Below are positions 48,160 through 56,563 of a stretch of DNA of 64,000 nucleotides, in pieces. The DNA comes from an uncultured Granulosicoccaceae bacterium (GTDB lineage Bacteria; Pseudomonadota; Gammaproteobacteria; Granulosicoccales; Granulosicoccaceae), in contig CALAJN010000001.1 in NCBI GenBank assembly GCA_937922675.1, positions 164,647 through 228,646 of the forward strand, written 5' to 3'. Below the pieces are notes generated by a model, which worked only from the letters and a program-made list of their open reading frames with translations, was not told the origin of the DNA and ran no database searches. The translations under genes and the position numbers were made by a program. Positions within the stretch are counted from its first letter, which is position 1, and each line of letters starts with the position of its first letter.

Positions 48160-49275
48160 ATGAATTTCAAAATGAACCACGTAGCGATTAGTGTAGCGGT
48201 AGCCTCACTGACACTCAGTGCGTGTGGTGAGAGTGACCTGCCGGAGTACCACCTTGATCGGCTGGCCGAAGCGCAGCAGGCGCAATCCGAGCGAGAATTG
48301 GGTGCCGCCAACCCGACAACTGAAGACACTTTGACGGGTGAAACAGACGCTAGTGATAGCACTGACGGCACCGATGGTACGAACGGCACCGATGGTACGA
48401 ACGGCACCGATGGTACGAACGGCACCGATGGTACAAACGGCACCGATGGTACAAACGGCACCGATGGCACGAACGGCACCGATGGCACCGACGAATCGAT
48501 TCAAACTACAGAGGTACAGAATCTCGATCTAGCCAATGATTTTCAGCTTGTTTTCTCAGATGATTTCGATGGCAACGCCATTGATTTTACGAACTGGAAA
48601 ACAGAACTGGAGTGGGGGCCTGATCTGATCATCAACGAAGAGCAGCAGTACTACGTTGACATCGAATCCTCGCCGGACTTCGGATACGATCCGTTTACTG
48701 TCGACAATGGAACCTTGACTATCTCGGCAATTCCCACACCTGCCGAGCTGTCTGCAAGTGCTGAAAATCAAGCGTGGTTGTCAGGCGCTTTGAGCACAGC
48801 TACACGCTTCGACATGCTGTACGGCTACGCCGAGGCGAGGGTGGACCTGCCCGCAGGCACTGGCCTGTGGCCTTCGTTCTGGATGCTCAGTAGTGACTAC
48901 AACGCCACCGACTTGAAACCGCGTGTCTTCATTGCCGAGTACAACGGTAGCCGTACCGATTCGCTGTTCTTCAACTACCAGTATGAAGATGAAGACGGCG
49001 CACTTCGCTCACCAGGGCAATTCCGGGTTGACGAAGATTCCTTGTCAGAGGGTTTTCATACCCTGGGTCTCTTGTGGACGCCAGATGATCTTGTCTACTA
49101 CATCAATGGCGAGCCACGTTACCGCGTTGTGGGAGACCGTTTGCCTCAGCAAGCGATGTATCTGATTCTCAATCTGGCTGTCGGCGGGGTGTGGGTAGAT
49201 GAGCCTGATTCCAGTACCCCTGATCCCGCCGAGCTGGTCATCGACTATGTGCGGATCTACGAGCAGCTTCCCTAG
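48160..49275 (+). CDS. GH16-fold lipoprotein with degenerate catalytic motif
   Basis: A 371-residue lipoprotein (lipobox SLTLSAC), with AAGGGGG eight bases before ATG. After a short linker of GTDGTN repeats (about residues 70-111) it has a GH16 domain opening FQLVFSDDFDGNAIDFTNW and closing VIDYVRIYE. Aligned to its neighbours, the catalytic ExDxxE becomes R255-V-F257-I-A-E260: the nucleophile Glu and helper Asp are lost, the acid/base Glu remains. Flanking residues (LWPSFWML before, Tyr-Asn-Gly after) still align, so this is not a misreading. It is probably non-hydrolytic and may bind glycans or act structurally. It lies 12 bases after the barrel-protein gene. Confidence 0.85.
   Translation: MNFKMNHVAISVAVASLTLSACGESDLPEYHLDRLAEAQQAQSERELGAANPTTEDTLTGETDASDSTDGTDGTNGTDGTNGTDGTNGTDGTNGTDGTNGTDGTNGTDGTDESIQTTEVQNLDLANDFQLVFSDDFDGNAIDFTNWKTELEWGPDLIINEEQQYYVDIESSPDFGYDPFTVDNGTLTISAIPTPAELSASAENQAWLSGALSTATRFDMLYGYAEARVDLPAGTGLWPSFWMLSSDYNATDLKPRVFIAEYNGSRTDSLFFNYQYEDEDGALRSPGQFRVDEDSLSEGFHTLGLLWTPDDLVYYINGEPRYRVVGDRLPQQAMYLILNLAVGGVWVDEPDSSTPDPAELVIDYVRIYEQLP
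48367..48492 (+). repeat. 18-bp tandem repeat encoding GTDGTN
   Basis: Six units of GGCACCGATGGTACGAAC (two with A for G, one with C for T) from 48367 to 48474, and a diverged seventh unit to 48492. The unit is a multiple of three, so copy number changes the length of the linker but not the frame. Confidence 0.9.
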
Positions 49276-49313
49276 GTCTAACATCCTTGGGCCCAGCTTC
49301 CACGGGTCTGGCT

Positions 49314-49697
49314 CTACCAGGCAGACTCAAGCACGACGAAGGCGGTCACCAGATCGCCTTCGTCGCTCAAACTGACATGGTGTTGGCTCACTCCAAGGGC
49401 GTCGCAGCGTGCTGCTGCCCCACCTGATATCTGAAGCTCTGGTTTGCCGAGCTCGTTGTGGCTTAGCCCGATGTCGCTCAATAGAACACCCTCGCGCTCA
49501 CCGGTACCCATGGCCTTGACCGCAGCTTCCTTGACGGCAAAGCGTTTGGCAAGAAATCGGGCCCGGTCGCTTGCGGCACGAATATCCTTCCGCTCCTGTT
49601 GAGTCAGGATGCGGCGTTCAAAGCGTTGCGCATGGCGTGAGTCCACCTTGTCAATCCGAGAGACGGTCACAAGGTCAACACCGATACCGACAATCAT
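49314..49697 (-). CDS. acpS: Holo-[acyl-carrier-protein] synthase
   Basis: A 127-residue 4'-phosphopantetheinyl transferase that activates acyl carrier protein using CoA. The N-terminal GIGVDLVTVSRI holds the Mg-binding Asp, and FAVKEAAVKAMG the second conserved Glu/Lys set. Length is normal. Its ATG overlaps the pdxJ stop by four bases, the common pdxJ-acpS arrangement. A perfect inverted repeat lies in the last 20 codons (49335-49364). Confidence 0.94.
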   Translation of the reverse strand: MIVGIGVDLVTVSRIDKVDSRHAQRFERRILTQQERKDIRAASDRARFLAKRFAVKEAAVKAMGTGEREGVLLSDIGLSHNELGKPELQISGGAAARCDALGVSQHHVSLSDEGDLVTAFVVLESAW

Positions 49698-50425
49698 CGT
49701 CGCTGCCTGGCCTCTGCAAGTCGGCGCTTCATCTCCGCTACGGCCTCCGGCAGGCCAAAGTAGAGCGCTCTGGCAATGATGGCGTGGCCGATGGTGAGCT
49801 CCTCGATAGTGGCGATCTCGGCAACGGCTTGTACATTGTCGAACTGCAAGCCTCGCCCCACGGCAACACTTAGCCCCAAACTGTAAGCAAAGTCGCAGGC
49901 AGACATGATTTTTGACAGCTCTGCGCTACGCGTAGCCGTATCCGTCGACGCTGCATAGGCACGCGCGTTGAGCTCGATGCCCGCGCTGCCGGCGCGGGCG
50001 GCGGCTTCGATTTGAGCCTCATCGGGAGACACCAACAAAAGGTCTCGGATACCGGCCTCCTGCAAGCTCGGTAGAAAGTCAGAGAGAGCGTCCTGATTGC
50101 CGATCACATCAAACCCGCCGAGCGTGTCGCGATGCGCAATATCCTCGGGTACCAGGCAAACTCCTGTTGGGCGCACACGAAGTGCAACATCACGAATCTG
50201 CTCGTCGAGCGTAAATTCGAGCGCGAGGTGCGTCTGTGTACTGGCTGCAAATCGCTCCACATCATGATCCTGAATGTGGCGACGGTCTGCGCTCAACTGC
50301 ATCCTGATGAAGTCAGCGCCGGCAAGCTCCGCCTGCAGACCGGCGAACACCGGATCAGGGTAGCTACCCCCGCTTGCGTTGCGCACCGTGGCTACGTGAT
50401 CGACGTTGACCCCAAGGAGTATCAC
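49694..50425 (-). CDS. pdxJ: Pyridoxine 5'-phosphate synthase
   Basis: The enzyme condenses 1-deoxyxylulose 5-phosphate and aminoacetone 3-phosphate to form pyridoxine 5'-phosphate. GTG 50425 is chosen as start: it overlaps the upstream stop as GTGA and gives exactly 243 residues beginning ILLGVNVDHVATVRNA, the canonical N-terminus. A longer frame from ATG 50455 adds ten non-conserved residues. Active-site motifs are complete, including VNVDH near the start, FIRMQLSADRRHIQDHD and LELNARAY. It sits between ygfX and acpS. Confidence 0.92.
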   Translation of the reverse strand: MILLGVNVDHVATVRNASGGSYPDPVFAGLQAELAGADFIRMQLSADRRHIQDHDVERFAASTQTHLALEFTLDEQIRDVALRVRPTGVCLVPEDIAHRDTLGGFDVIGNQDALSDFLPSLQEAGIRDLLLVSPDEAQIEAAARAGSAGIELNARAYAASTDTATRSAELSKIMSACDFAYSLGLSVAVGRGLQFDNVQAVAEIATIEELTIGHAIIARALYFGLPEAVAEMKRRLAEARQRR

Positions 50426-50955
50426 CAGCTTTGGTCTGATTTGGATGACCGGCATTTGCCGAGAAGCCGCCAGTGTATCGCAGTGCTCTGGGCGCGATTG
50501 CGAGAAGTGGGCGCGGGGCGTGTGCCATAGAGGGCCGCGAAACTGAGCCGACTGAACACCTGAGCAGAGACCGCATCACGCCAGAATTCCTCGGTGAATT
50601 GCCGGCCGTGCTCAGTCTCGAATACAAGGACCAGTAGCCACGAGCTGCGGTAATGTGCCTGCACGAGTACACCACAGCGGCGACTGCCGTCTTGCAGAGA
50701 AGTCATCGTCCATGTGTCGTCGGCATATGCGATGCGCGTACGGCGGCCGATGGAGCGAAAGGTCAACCAGGTTTGCGCTGGCAGTAGTGCGGCAAAAATG
50801 CCGATCGTCGAACTCGAAAGATGCCCGGTTGCCGCCACCTGCCACAGGCAAACAGCACATAGCCCCGCGACTGTCGCGAGTAGAAGCCTAGGTAGCCGGG
50901 GCTTTTGTGTTTCGGCTGACCAGGCTGGTGCTGATCTTGTCGATGACAGCTTGAT
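50422..50955 (-). CDS. YgfX/CptA-like membrane protein
   Basis: A small inner-membrane protein with two hydrophobic segments (LLLATVAGLCAVCLWQVAA and STIGIFAALLPAQTW) and a soluble C-terminal beta domain with VLVQAHYRSSWLLVLVF, matching the layout of YgfX encoded next to sdhE. The start is uncertain: there is no ATG, GTG or TTG in a sensible place. ATC 50955 has GGAGG six bases upstream, and CTG 50949 is an alternative; both lie in the 3' end of sdhE. E. coli YgfX is a proposed toxin of an antitoxin-like pair with SdhE and affects cell division, but that role should not be assumed here. Its stop overlaps the pdxJ start by four bases. Confidence 0.65.
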   Translation of the reverse strand: MKLSSTRSAPAWSAETQKPRLPRLLLATVAGLCAVCLWQVAATGHLSSSTIGIFAALLPAQTWLTFRSIGRRTRIAYADDTWTMTSLQDGSRRCGVLVQAHYRSSWLLVLVFETEHGRQFTEEFWRDAVSAQVFSRLSFAALYGTRPAPTSRNRAQSTAIHWRLLGKCRSSKSDQSW

Positions 50956-51220
50956 ATCGCACCTCCGTGTGCTTGTGATGCGGATCGTTGGATGCCGCGG
51001 GAACGCCGGCGGGCGTCTTGCCCGTGACACAAGCGTACAGAACCGGCTCTTGCAGGTCGAGCAGTTCCTCGAAGATGCCGCGCTCCTCTTCGCCAGCCGA
51101 GTCCCAGTGCTCCTCCAGGTAGGCAAGCATGGCCTGATCAAGCTCACGCATGCCGCGCCGGCACCGCCAGCGCAGTCGAGCCTTCTGCTGGCTGGCGTTC
51201 AAATCGCTGTCATCAGACAT
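50888..51220 (-). CDS. sdhE: Succinate dehydrogenase assembly factor SdhE
   Basis: A 110-residue protein of the SdhE/SDHAF2 family, which helps attach FAD covalently to SdhA. The signature RCRRGMRELDQAMLAYLEE near residues 19-38 includes the essential RGxxE. The C-terminal ~30 residues are longer than in E. coli SdhE. It starts nine bases after sdhB ends, so it belongs to the sdh operon, as in many gammaproteobacteria. Confidence 0.92.
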   Translation of the reverse strand: MSDDSDLNASQQKARLRWRCRRGMRELDQAMLAYLEEHWDSAGEEERGIFEELLDLQEPVLYACVTGKTPAGVPAASNDPHHKHTEVRYQAVIDKISTSLVSRNTKAPAT

Positions 51221-51229
51221 GCGGGATGA

Positions 51230-52015
51230 CTACAGGCGACGCTCGACCATCATGCGCTTGGTGCTGGCGATCGCCTTGGCGGGGTTCAGCCCCTTGGGAC
51301 ACACTTGCGCGCAATTCATGATTGTGTGGCAGCGATAGAGCTTGTAAGGGTCTTCAAGATCATCAAGACGCTCACCGGTTGCATCATCGCGGCTGTCGAT
51401 CAACCAACGGTACGAGGCGAGCAGGGCGGCAGGGCCAAGGTAGCGCTCGGGGTTCCACCAATAGCTCGGGCAGCTGGTGGAACAACAGGCACACATGATG
51501 CACTCGTAGGCCCCATCGAGCTTTTCCCGATCCTCGGGGCTTTGTAGCCGTTCACGATCAGGCGGTGCCGGTGTATCGGACTTCAGCCAGGGTTCTATCG
51601 ACGCGTACTGAGCGTAGAAGTTGGTCAGATCAGAGACGAGGTCCTTGATGATCGGCTGGTGTGGCAGCGGGTAGATGCTGATATCGCCCTCGATGTCGGC
51701 AATTGATGTGGTGCAGGCAAGGCCATTGCCACCGTCGATGTTCATCGCGCAGCTGCCACAGATGCCTTCGCGGCATGAGCGCCGAAAGGTCAGTGTGGAG
51801 TCGATCTCGTTCTTGATCTTGAGCATGGCGTCGAGCACCATGGGTCCGCAGCTATCGAGATCGACCTCGTAGCTGTCAACGCGCGGATTTTCACCCGAGT
51901 CAGGATCGTAGCGGTAGATCTTGAAAGTGCGCACATTGGTCGCGCCTTCGGGTGCCTTGAACACCTGACCCTTGGTCTTGACGATGGAATTTGCCGGGAG
52001 CGTGAATTCAGCCAT
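51230..52015 (-). CDS. sdhB: Succinate dehydrogenase iron-sulfur subunit
   Basis: A 261-residue subunit carrying the electron path from FAD to ubiquinone. The 2Fe-2S cluster is bound by [19 protein letters not shown] (about residues 79-98) with a further Cys; [14 protein letters not shown] and [17 protein letters not shown] hold the 4Fe-4S and 3Fe-4S clusters. The protein is full length. It follows sdhA after about 40 bases. Confidence 0.95.
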   Translation of the reverse strand: MAEFTLPANSIVKTKGQVFKAPEGATNVRTFKIYRYDPDSGENPRVDSYEVDLDSCGPMVLDAMLKIKNEIDSTLTFRRSCREGICGSCAMNIDGGNGLACTTSIADIEGDISIYPLPHQPIIKDLVSDLTNFYAQYASIEPWLKSDTPAPPDRERLQSPEDREKLDGAYECIMCACCSTSCPSYWWNPERYLGPAALLASYRWLIDSRDDATGERLDDLEDPYKLYRCHTIMNCAQVCPKGLNPAKAIASTKRMMVERRL

Positions 52016-52055
52016 AGTCTTTATCCTCTTTAATCATTAGCGACCGGACAGCGCG

Positions 52056-53843
52056 TCAGTACACCCGCTTTTTCGGCGGGATCACTTCGCACTCATCGGT
52101 CAGCGTGGTCATGTGAACCGGGCGATAGTCGATGGTGACGTTGGCACGCTCATCGGTCCAGGTAAGCGTGTGCTTCATCCACTCTTCGTCGTTGCGATCC
52201 TCAAAGTCATCACGTGCATGCGCGCCGCGGCTTTCCGTTCGATTCAGGGCACCGTGAACGATGGTCTGTGCTTGAGCGAGCAGGTTTTCAAGTTCGAGTG
52301 TTTCAACAAGATCGGTGTTCCAGATCATCTGCTTGTCATCGACCTTGACATCGTCAAACTCATCCACGATGCCACGCATCAGTTCAGCACCCTGTTGCAA
52401 TGACTCGCCGGTACGGAATACGGCGGCGTGTTTTTGCATGGTGCGCTGCATGCGATCACGGACATCCGCTGTACGAGTCTCGCCCTTGTTGAAACGCACC
52501 TTGTCCAGGTGATCGAGTGCGGGCTGAATGTCGTCAGCGGTGAGCGGTTTGTGCGATTGACCAGGCTCCACGAGTTCGCGCGCACGGATCGATGCAGCTC
52601 GGCCGAAGACAACGATATCGAGCAGCGAGTTTGAACCGAGACGGTTGGCACCGTGCACAGAGACGCAGGCGGCTTCCCCGATGGCCATCAGACCGGGCAC
52701 GACGGTGTCCGGCTCGCCGTCTTTCAGGGTCACGACCTCCCCGCGGTAGTTGGTCGGGATACCGCCCATGTTGTAGTGCACGGTCGGGATGACAGGAATC
52801 GGCTCCTTGGTGACATCCACGCCTGCAAAGATGCTCGCGCTCTCGCTGATACCTGGCAAGCGCTTCTCGATCACGTCAGCGCCAAGGTGCTGCAGGTTCA
52901 AGTGAATATGATCAGCATCCGGACCAATACCGCGTCCCCCGTTGATCTCCATGGTCATCGAGCGCGATACGACATCACGACTCGCAAGATCCTTGGCGTT
53001 GGGCGCATAGCGCTCCATGAAGCGGTCGCCTTCGCTGTTGGTGAGGTAGCCGCCTTCACCCCGCACGCCTTCTGTGATGAGGACGCCGGCACCGTAGATA
53101 CCGGTGGGATGAAATTGAACAAACTCCATGTCTTGCAGCGGCAGCCCCGCGCGCAATGCCATCGCATTGCCGTCACCTGTGCAGGTATGGGCACTGGTTG
53201 CCGAGAAGTAGGTGCGTCCGCAGCCACCTGTCGCAAGGACCACCATGTGAGCTTGATACCGGTGCAGCTCACCGGTTGCCAGGTCAATGGAGATCACGCC
53301 CTTGCATTGGCCGTCGACCATGATCAGATCCGTGGCGAAGTGCTCGATGTAAAACTCGGCCTTGTGCTTGAGAGACTGCTGGTAGAGGGTGTGCAGAATG
53401 GCATGCCCGGTGCGGTCGGCGGCTGCACAGGTACGCTGAGCTGTACCTTCACCAAAGTGGGTGGTCATACCGCCGAAGGGGCGCTGGTAGATCTTGCCCT
53501 CTTCGGTGCGGCTGAACGGTACGCCATAGTGCTCGAGCTCGATTACGGCCGGCATGGCCTCGCGACACATGTACTCGATCGCATCCTGGTCCCCGAGCCA
53601 GTCAGAGCCCTTGACGGTGTCGTACATGTGCCAGGTCCAGTGATCCTCGCCCATATTGCCCAAAGCTGCCGACATCCCCCCCTGAGCGGCAACCGTGTGC
53701 GAGCGGGTGGGGAACACCTTCGTCACACAGGCGGTCGATAGACCCTGCGCCGCCATTCCCAGCGTTGCGCGCAGTCCTGCTCCGCCGGCTCCGACGATAA
53801 CCACGTCGTAGGTGTGATCGACGATCTTGTATTCGTTACCCAT
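52056..53843 (-). CDS. sdhA: Succinate dehydrogenase flavoprotein subunit
   Basis: A 595-residue flavoprotein that oxidises succinate to fumarate in the TCA cycle. The dinucleotide motif GAGGAGLRA near residue 17 is followed by [11 protein letters not shown], whose His is the site of covalent [24 protein letters not shown] and the [17 protein letters not shown]-terminal motif are conserved. SdhE, needed for flavinylation, is encoded in the same operon. Confidence 0.96.
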   Translation of the reverse strand: MGNEYKIVDHTYDVVIVGAGGAGLRATLGMAAQGLSTACVTKVFPTRSHTVAAQGGMSAALGNMGEDHWTWHMYDTVKGSDWLGDQDAIEYMCREAMPAVIELEHYGVPFSRTEEGKIYQRPFGGMTTHFGEGTAQRTCAAADRTGHAILHTLYQQSLKHKAEFYIEHFATDLIMVDGQCKGVISIDLATGELHRYQAHMVVLATGGCGRTYFSATSAHTCTGDGNAMALRAGLPLQDMEFVQFHPTGIYGAGVLITEGVRGEGGYLTNSEGDRFMERYAPNAKDLASRDVVSRSMTMEINGGRGIGPDADHIHLNLQHLGADVIEKRLPGISESASIFAGVDVTKEPIPVIPTVHYNMGGIPTNYRGEVVTLKDGEPDTVVPGLMAIGEAACVSVHGANRLGSNSLLDIVVFGRAASIRARELVEPGQSHKPLTADDIQPALDHLDKVRFNKGETRTADVRDRMQRTMQKHAAVFRTGESLQQGAELMRGIVDEFDDVKVDDKQMIWNTDLVETLELENLLAQAQTIVHGALNRTESRGAHARDDFEDRNDEEWMKHTLTWTDERANVTIDYRPVHMTTLTDECEVIPPKKRVY

Positions 53844-53976
53844 GTCTTGGTTCTGTCGTGTATCCGGGTGTGCCGTGCGATGTGGTCAGTCGCCGCACAG
53901 AGTCGCGTGAATGCGGCGCATGTCTCTCTATGATCAGTACGTGTTGAGCTGAGCGAACGATCAGCTTGCCAGGGGA

Positions 53977-54360
53977 TCAGCTTGCCAGAGCGATGCGCAA
54001 TACCGAAAACACCCCGGTCACAGCCAGCAGTGCTGCACCGAAGGTGATGGCGATAAACGTCGCTGTGCGCAGCGCATGATCGCTGATGTAGTCAATCGCG
54101 ACCTCCTGCAAGCCAAGGCGCGCGTGGTAGAAGCCTGCGATGATGAGCAATATCATCAGTATGGCTGTCACCGGTTGGCCCAACCATTCGCGCACCGTGA
54201 CGTAGTCCATGCCCGGCAGGGAAGCAATTGAGAAGCACAGCCAGATGATCAGCGGCACCAATGCAAGCGCCGACAAGCGCTGCGACCAGAAATGACCTGT
54301 CCCTTCCTTGGCAGAGCCCAGGCCCTTGACTTGAGAAAGCGGGGTGCGAAGACGAGTCAT
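53977..54360 (-). CDS. sdhD: Succinate dehydrogenase membrane anchor SdhD
   Basis: A 127-residue inner-membrane subunit with three predicted spans. FYHARLGLQEVAIDYI carries the conserved His and Asp/Tyr residues around heme b and quinone. It starts inside the last bases of sdhC (four-base overlap). About 130 bases separate it from sdhA. Confidence 0.92.
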   Translation of the reverse strand: MTRLRTPLSQVKGLGSAKEGTGHFWSQRLSALALVPLIIWLCFSIASLPGMDYVTVREWLGQPVTAILMILLIIAGFYHARLGLQEVAIDYISDHALRTATFIAITFGAALLAVTGVFSVLRIALAS

Positions 54361-54743
54361 GATGCTGCTGCCACAATCCAGGTGATGACCGACAGCCCGC
54401 CCGCGACACCAAGGCAGACCAGGCCGGACGTGTGAGCGGTCTTGAGATCAAACCCGTAACCGACGTCCCAGAAAAGGTGCCTGATACCGTTGCACAGGTG
54501 GTAGTACAGGGTGAGCGTGAACCCGAACAGGATCAACTTGCCGAACCAGGAGTTGGCTATGCCGCCCATGAATCCGTACGATTCCGGCGACCCTGCTGCC
54601 GAGGCAATCAGCAGGACCAGCAGCACAACGCCTGCGCTGTTGATGACACCGGTGATCCGGTGGCTGATCGACAGGTAGGCGGTCAGCGGGAGTTTGTAGT
54701 GCTGCAAATGCGGCGATAAGGGCCGCGAGTCGTTCTGCGCCAT
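54357..54743 (-). CDS. sdhC: Succinate dehydrogenase cytochrome b556 subunit SdhC
   Basis: A 128-residue heme b-binding subunit with three membrane segments. LTAYLSISHRITGVINS matches the SxxHRxTG signature, and YHLCNGIRHLFWDVGYG supplies the heme-ligand His. It is the first gene of the sdhCDAB-sdhE-ygfX-pdxJ-acpS operon. The 81-base gap upstream, to the SDHAF4-like gene, may hold a promoter. Confidence 0.94.
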   Translation of the reverse strand: MAQNDSRPLSPHLQHYKLPLTAYLSISHRITGVINSAGVVLLVLLIASAAGSPESYGFMGGIANSWFGKLILFGFTLTLYYHLCNGIRHLFWDVGYGFDLKTAHTSGLVCLGVAGGLSVITWIVAAAS

Positions 54744-54824
54744 CGGAAGTCGGCTTCAGTTTGTCGTCAAGTTGTGAATGCCGGGCAACAACTGGGCCCG
54801 GGTCGAGGGGTTACTCGGCGTTTC

Positions 54825-55070
54825 TCAGAAATCGGTACAGCGACCGCGCTTCTCCCAGTCCCCGTAACGTGTGGGTTCCAGGCCCTTTTGCCCTCCGACT
54901 TCGGTGGGGCGCTGCGCGACCGGAATCTGTTCCGGAGTTTTGGGTGCTGTGGCATCCTCGGCCACGTGTGTCGGGCCGTCGTGGTGGTTGCCAGAGGATG
55001 CGTTGTCGACCGCGTTTTCGGCCGTATCGGAAGGAAGGGCGTCCGATTGATCGATGGAGTTGTCAGGCAT
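54825..55070 (-). CDS. DUF1674/SDHAF4-like succinate dehydrogenase assembly factor
   Basis: An 81-residue protein with a disordered, acidic first half and a conserved end, GLEPTRYGDWEKRGRCTDF. That end is the signature of DUF1674, the bacterial counterpart of eukaryotic SDHAF4, which binds flavinylated SdhA and promotes assembly with SdhB. Its position directly before sdhCDAB supports the role. Together with SdhE it gives this locus two kinds of SDH assembly factor. The identification rests on a short motif, but that motif is very specific. Confidence 0.85.
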   Translation of the reverse strand: MPDNSIDQSDALPSDTAENAVDNASSGNHHDGPTHVAEDATAPKTPEQIPVAQRPTEVGGQKGLEPTRYGDWEKRGRCTDF

Positions 55071-55301
55071 GAAGGTTAAGAATTCGCGCAGTGCGTTTCG
55101 TTTACGAAAGCGTCACGGAAGTGCTTGTCGACCGCACGTCTGTACTTGACAATCCTAGCAGAAGCCGCAAGGTTGCTTACGTGCGACTTCGGGGCGCTCG
55201 CCGTTACCCGTGTTCACTGCCCACTACCCTTAACTTGGACAGTCACCCCGCCACCTTTGCCGTCCCGGCATCAGGCGCCATCCTGCGAAAATACGGATCC
55301 C

Positions 55302-56237
55302 ATGAGTTCGACAACCGATCAAAGCCAACGACTGAGCCACCTCGCGATTGTCGATGCCAGTGGCGCGGACACCGAATCGTTTCTGCAGGGGCAGTTCTGC
55401 AACGATCTTTCGGCGCTCACACCACCCTCGTCGCAGTTGACGGGTTACTGCTCACCGAAAGGCCGGCTGCTTGCGGCCCCGCTGTTGCAACGCCTGACTG
55501 ACGAATTGTTTCGACTGGTTTTGCCTGTCGATTTGCTGGAGTCCTTGCTGCCACGTCTTCGCATGTTTGTCATGCGCGCAGATGTCACCTTCGCCCACCG
55601 AGAGGATCTTGCAGCCGTGGCCATCTTTGATGCGACCGATGCGCTTTTTCAGAGCGCGGGGCTGGATGTGCCGACTCTGGCGCTCGAGACCCGCTCATCA
55701 GGCGATGCCTCCGTCGTGAAGATCAATGATAGCGAGCGTGAGCGTTGGCTGATGGTATTACCCGAGTCGGCCGCGCCAGCTGACAACACCGTCGAAACCC
55801 ATGCCGAGACGTGGCGGCTCCACGATATACGCGCAGGCATCCCAAGCATCGTCGCCGCTACCAGCGAGTCCTTTGTGCCGCAAATGATGAATTTTGCCGA
55901 GGTCGATGGCCTGAGTTTCACCAAGGGGTGTTATCCGGGCCAGGAGATCGTTGCGCGCACCCAGTACCTTGGCAAGCTGAAAAAGCACATGCAGCGATTT
56001 GTCGCCGCGGCCGGAGTCGTGCCGCAGCCAGGCGACACGCTCGGTGAGGCGGGCAGCGCTGATGCAGGCGACGTGGTAGACGCGGTGCGCCGAGCAGACG
56101 GTGGCGTTGAGCTACTCGCTGTGGTGCGTATCGAGCGTGATGCCAAGGCAGCGCTTCCGCTGGCGGGTGGTAGCGCTACGCCGGCGAGTCTGCCTTACGC
56201 TCCACCCGGGCCTGCTGCGGATTCCAAAGCCGGGTGA
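55302..56237 (+). CDS. ygfZ: Folate-binding protein YgfZ (CAF17/IBA57 family)
   Basis: A 311-residue GcvT-like protein implicated in folate-dependent iron-sulfur cluster assembly/repair. The family signature KGCYPGQEIVAR lies near residue 208, with its Cys, and the N-terminal folate-fold part SFLQGQFCNDL is conserved. ATG 55302 is chosen because the open frame upstream has no conserved residues. It is divergent from the SDH operon, whose enzyme is itself an iron-sulfur protein; in E. coli ygfZ also lies beside sdhE. The next gene overlaps it by four bases. Confidence 0.9.
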   Translation: MSSTTDQSQRLSHLAIVDASGADTESFLQGQFCNDLSALTPPSSQLTGYCSPKGRLLAAPLLQRLTDELFRLVLPVDLLESLLPRLRMFVMRADVTFAHREDLAAVAIFDATDALFQSAGLDVPTLALETRSSGDASVVKINDSERERWLMVLPESAAPADNTVETHAETWRLHDIRAGIPSIVAATSESFVPQMMNFAEVDGLSFTKGCYPGQEIVARTQYLGKLKKHMQRFVAAAGVVPQPGDTLGEAGSADAGDVVDAVRRADGGVELLAVVRIERDAKAALPLAGGSATPASLPYAPPGPAADSKAG

Positions 56238-56563
56238 CCATCGTCTATCGCCCCGCGAATCTTGTCGAGGCGCAGCTGGTTGCGGATGAGCTGGAGGAGG
56301 CAGGTATCTCCTGCGAGATCACCGGTCAGTTCCTGGCCGGTGCCATCGGCGAGTTGCCGCCCACCGACGTGCTTGGCGTGCGTATCCAGGACAAAGGCCT
56401 TGTGTCAAAGGCCTTGAGCGTCGTCGCTGACTGGGAGGCTAACCGTCGACGGGTGCGCAGCGACTGGTGCTGCCAACAATGCGGTGAACAGGTCGGCGGC
56501 GCTTTTGGCGCCTGTTGGCAATGCGGAACAGCCGAGCGGCCACCACCGTCGTCAATGCAGTAG
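56234..56563 (+). CDS. DUF2007 protein with zinc ribbon
   Basis: A 109-residue protein. The first 70 residues (MTIVYRPANLVEAQLVADEL...) are a DUF2007 domain, a ferredoxin-like fold often found as a small signal-transducing or regulatory module. The last 40 carry two CxxC pairs (CQQC and CWQC) that form a likely zinc ribbon. GTG start overlaps the ygfZ stop (GTGA), so it is co-translated with ygfZ. Its 3' end overlaps the convergent thioredoxin gene by 12 bases. Function unknown. Confidence 0.8.
   Translation: MTIVYRPANLVEAQLVADELEEAGISCEITGQFLAGAIGELPPTDVLGVRIQDKGLVSKALSVVADWEANRRRVRSDWCCQQCGEQVGGAFGACWQCGTAERPPPSSMQ

Noticed and set aside
48144..48488. Antisense frame of PSVPFV repeats
   Set aside because: It is only the complement of the GTDGTN repeats in the GH16-fold gene.
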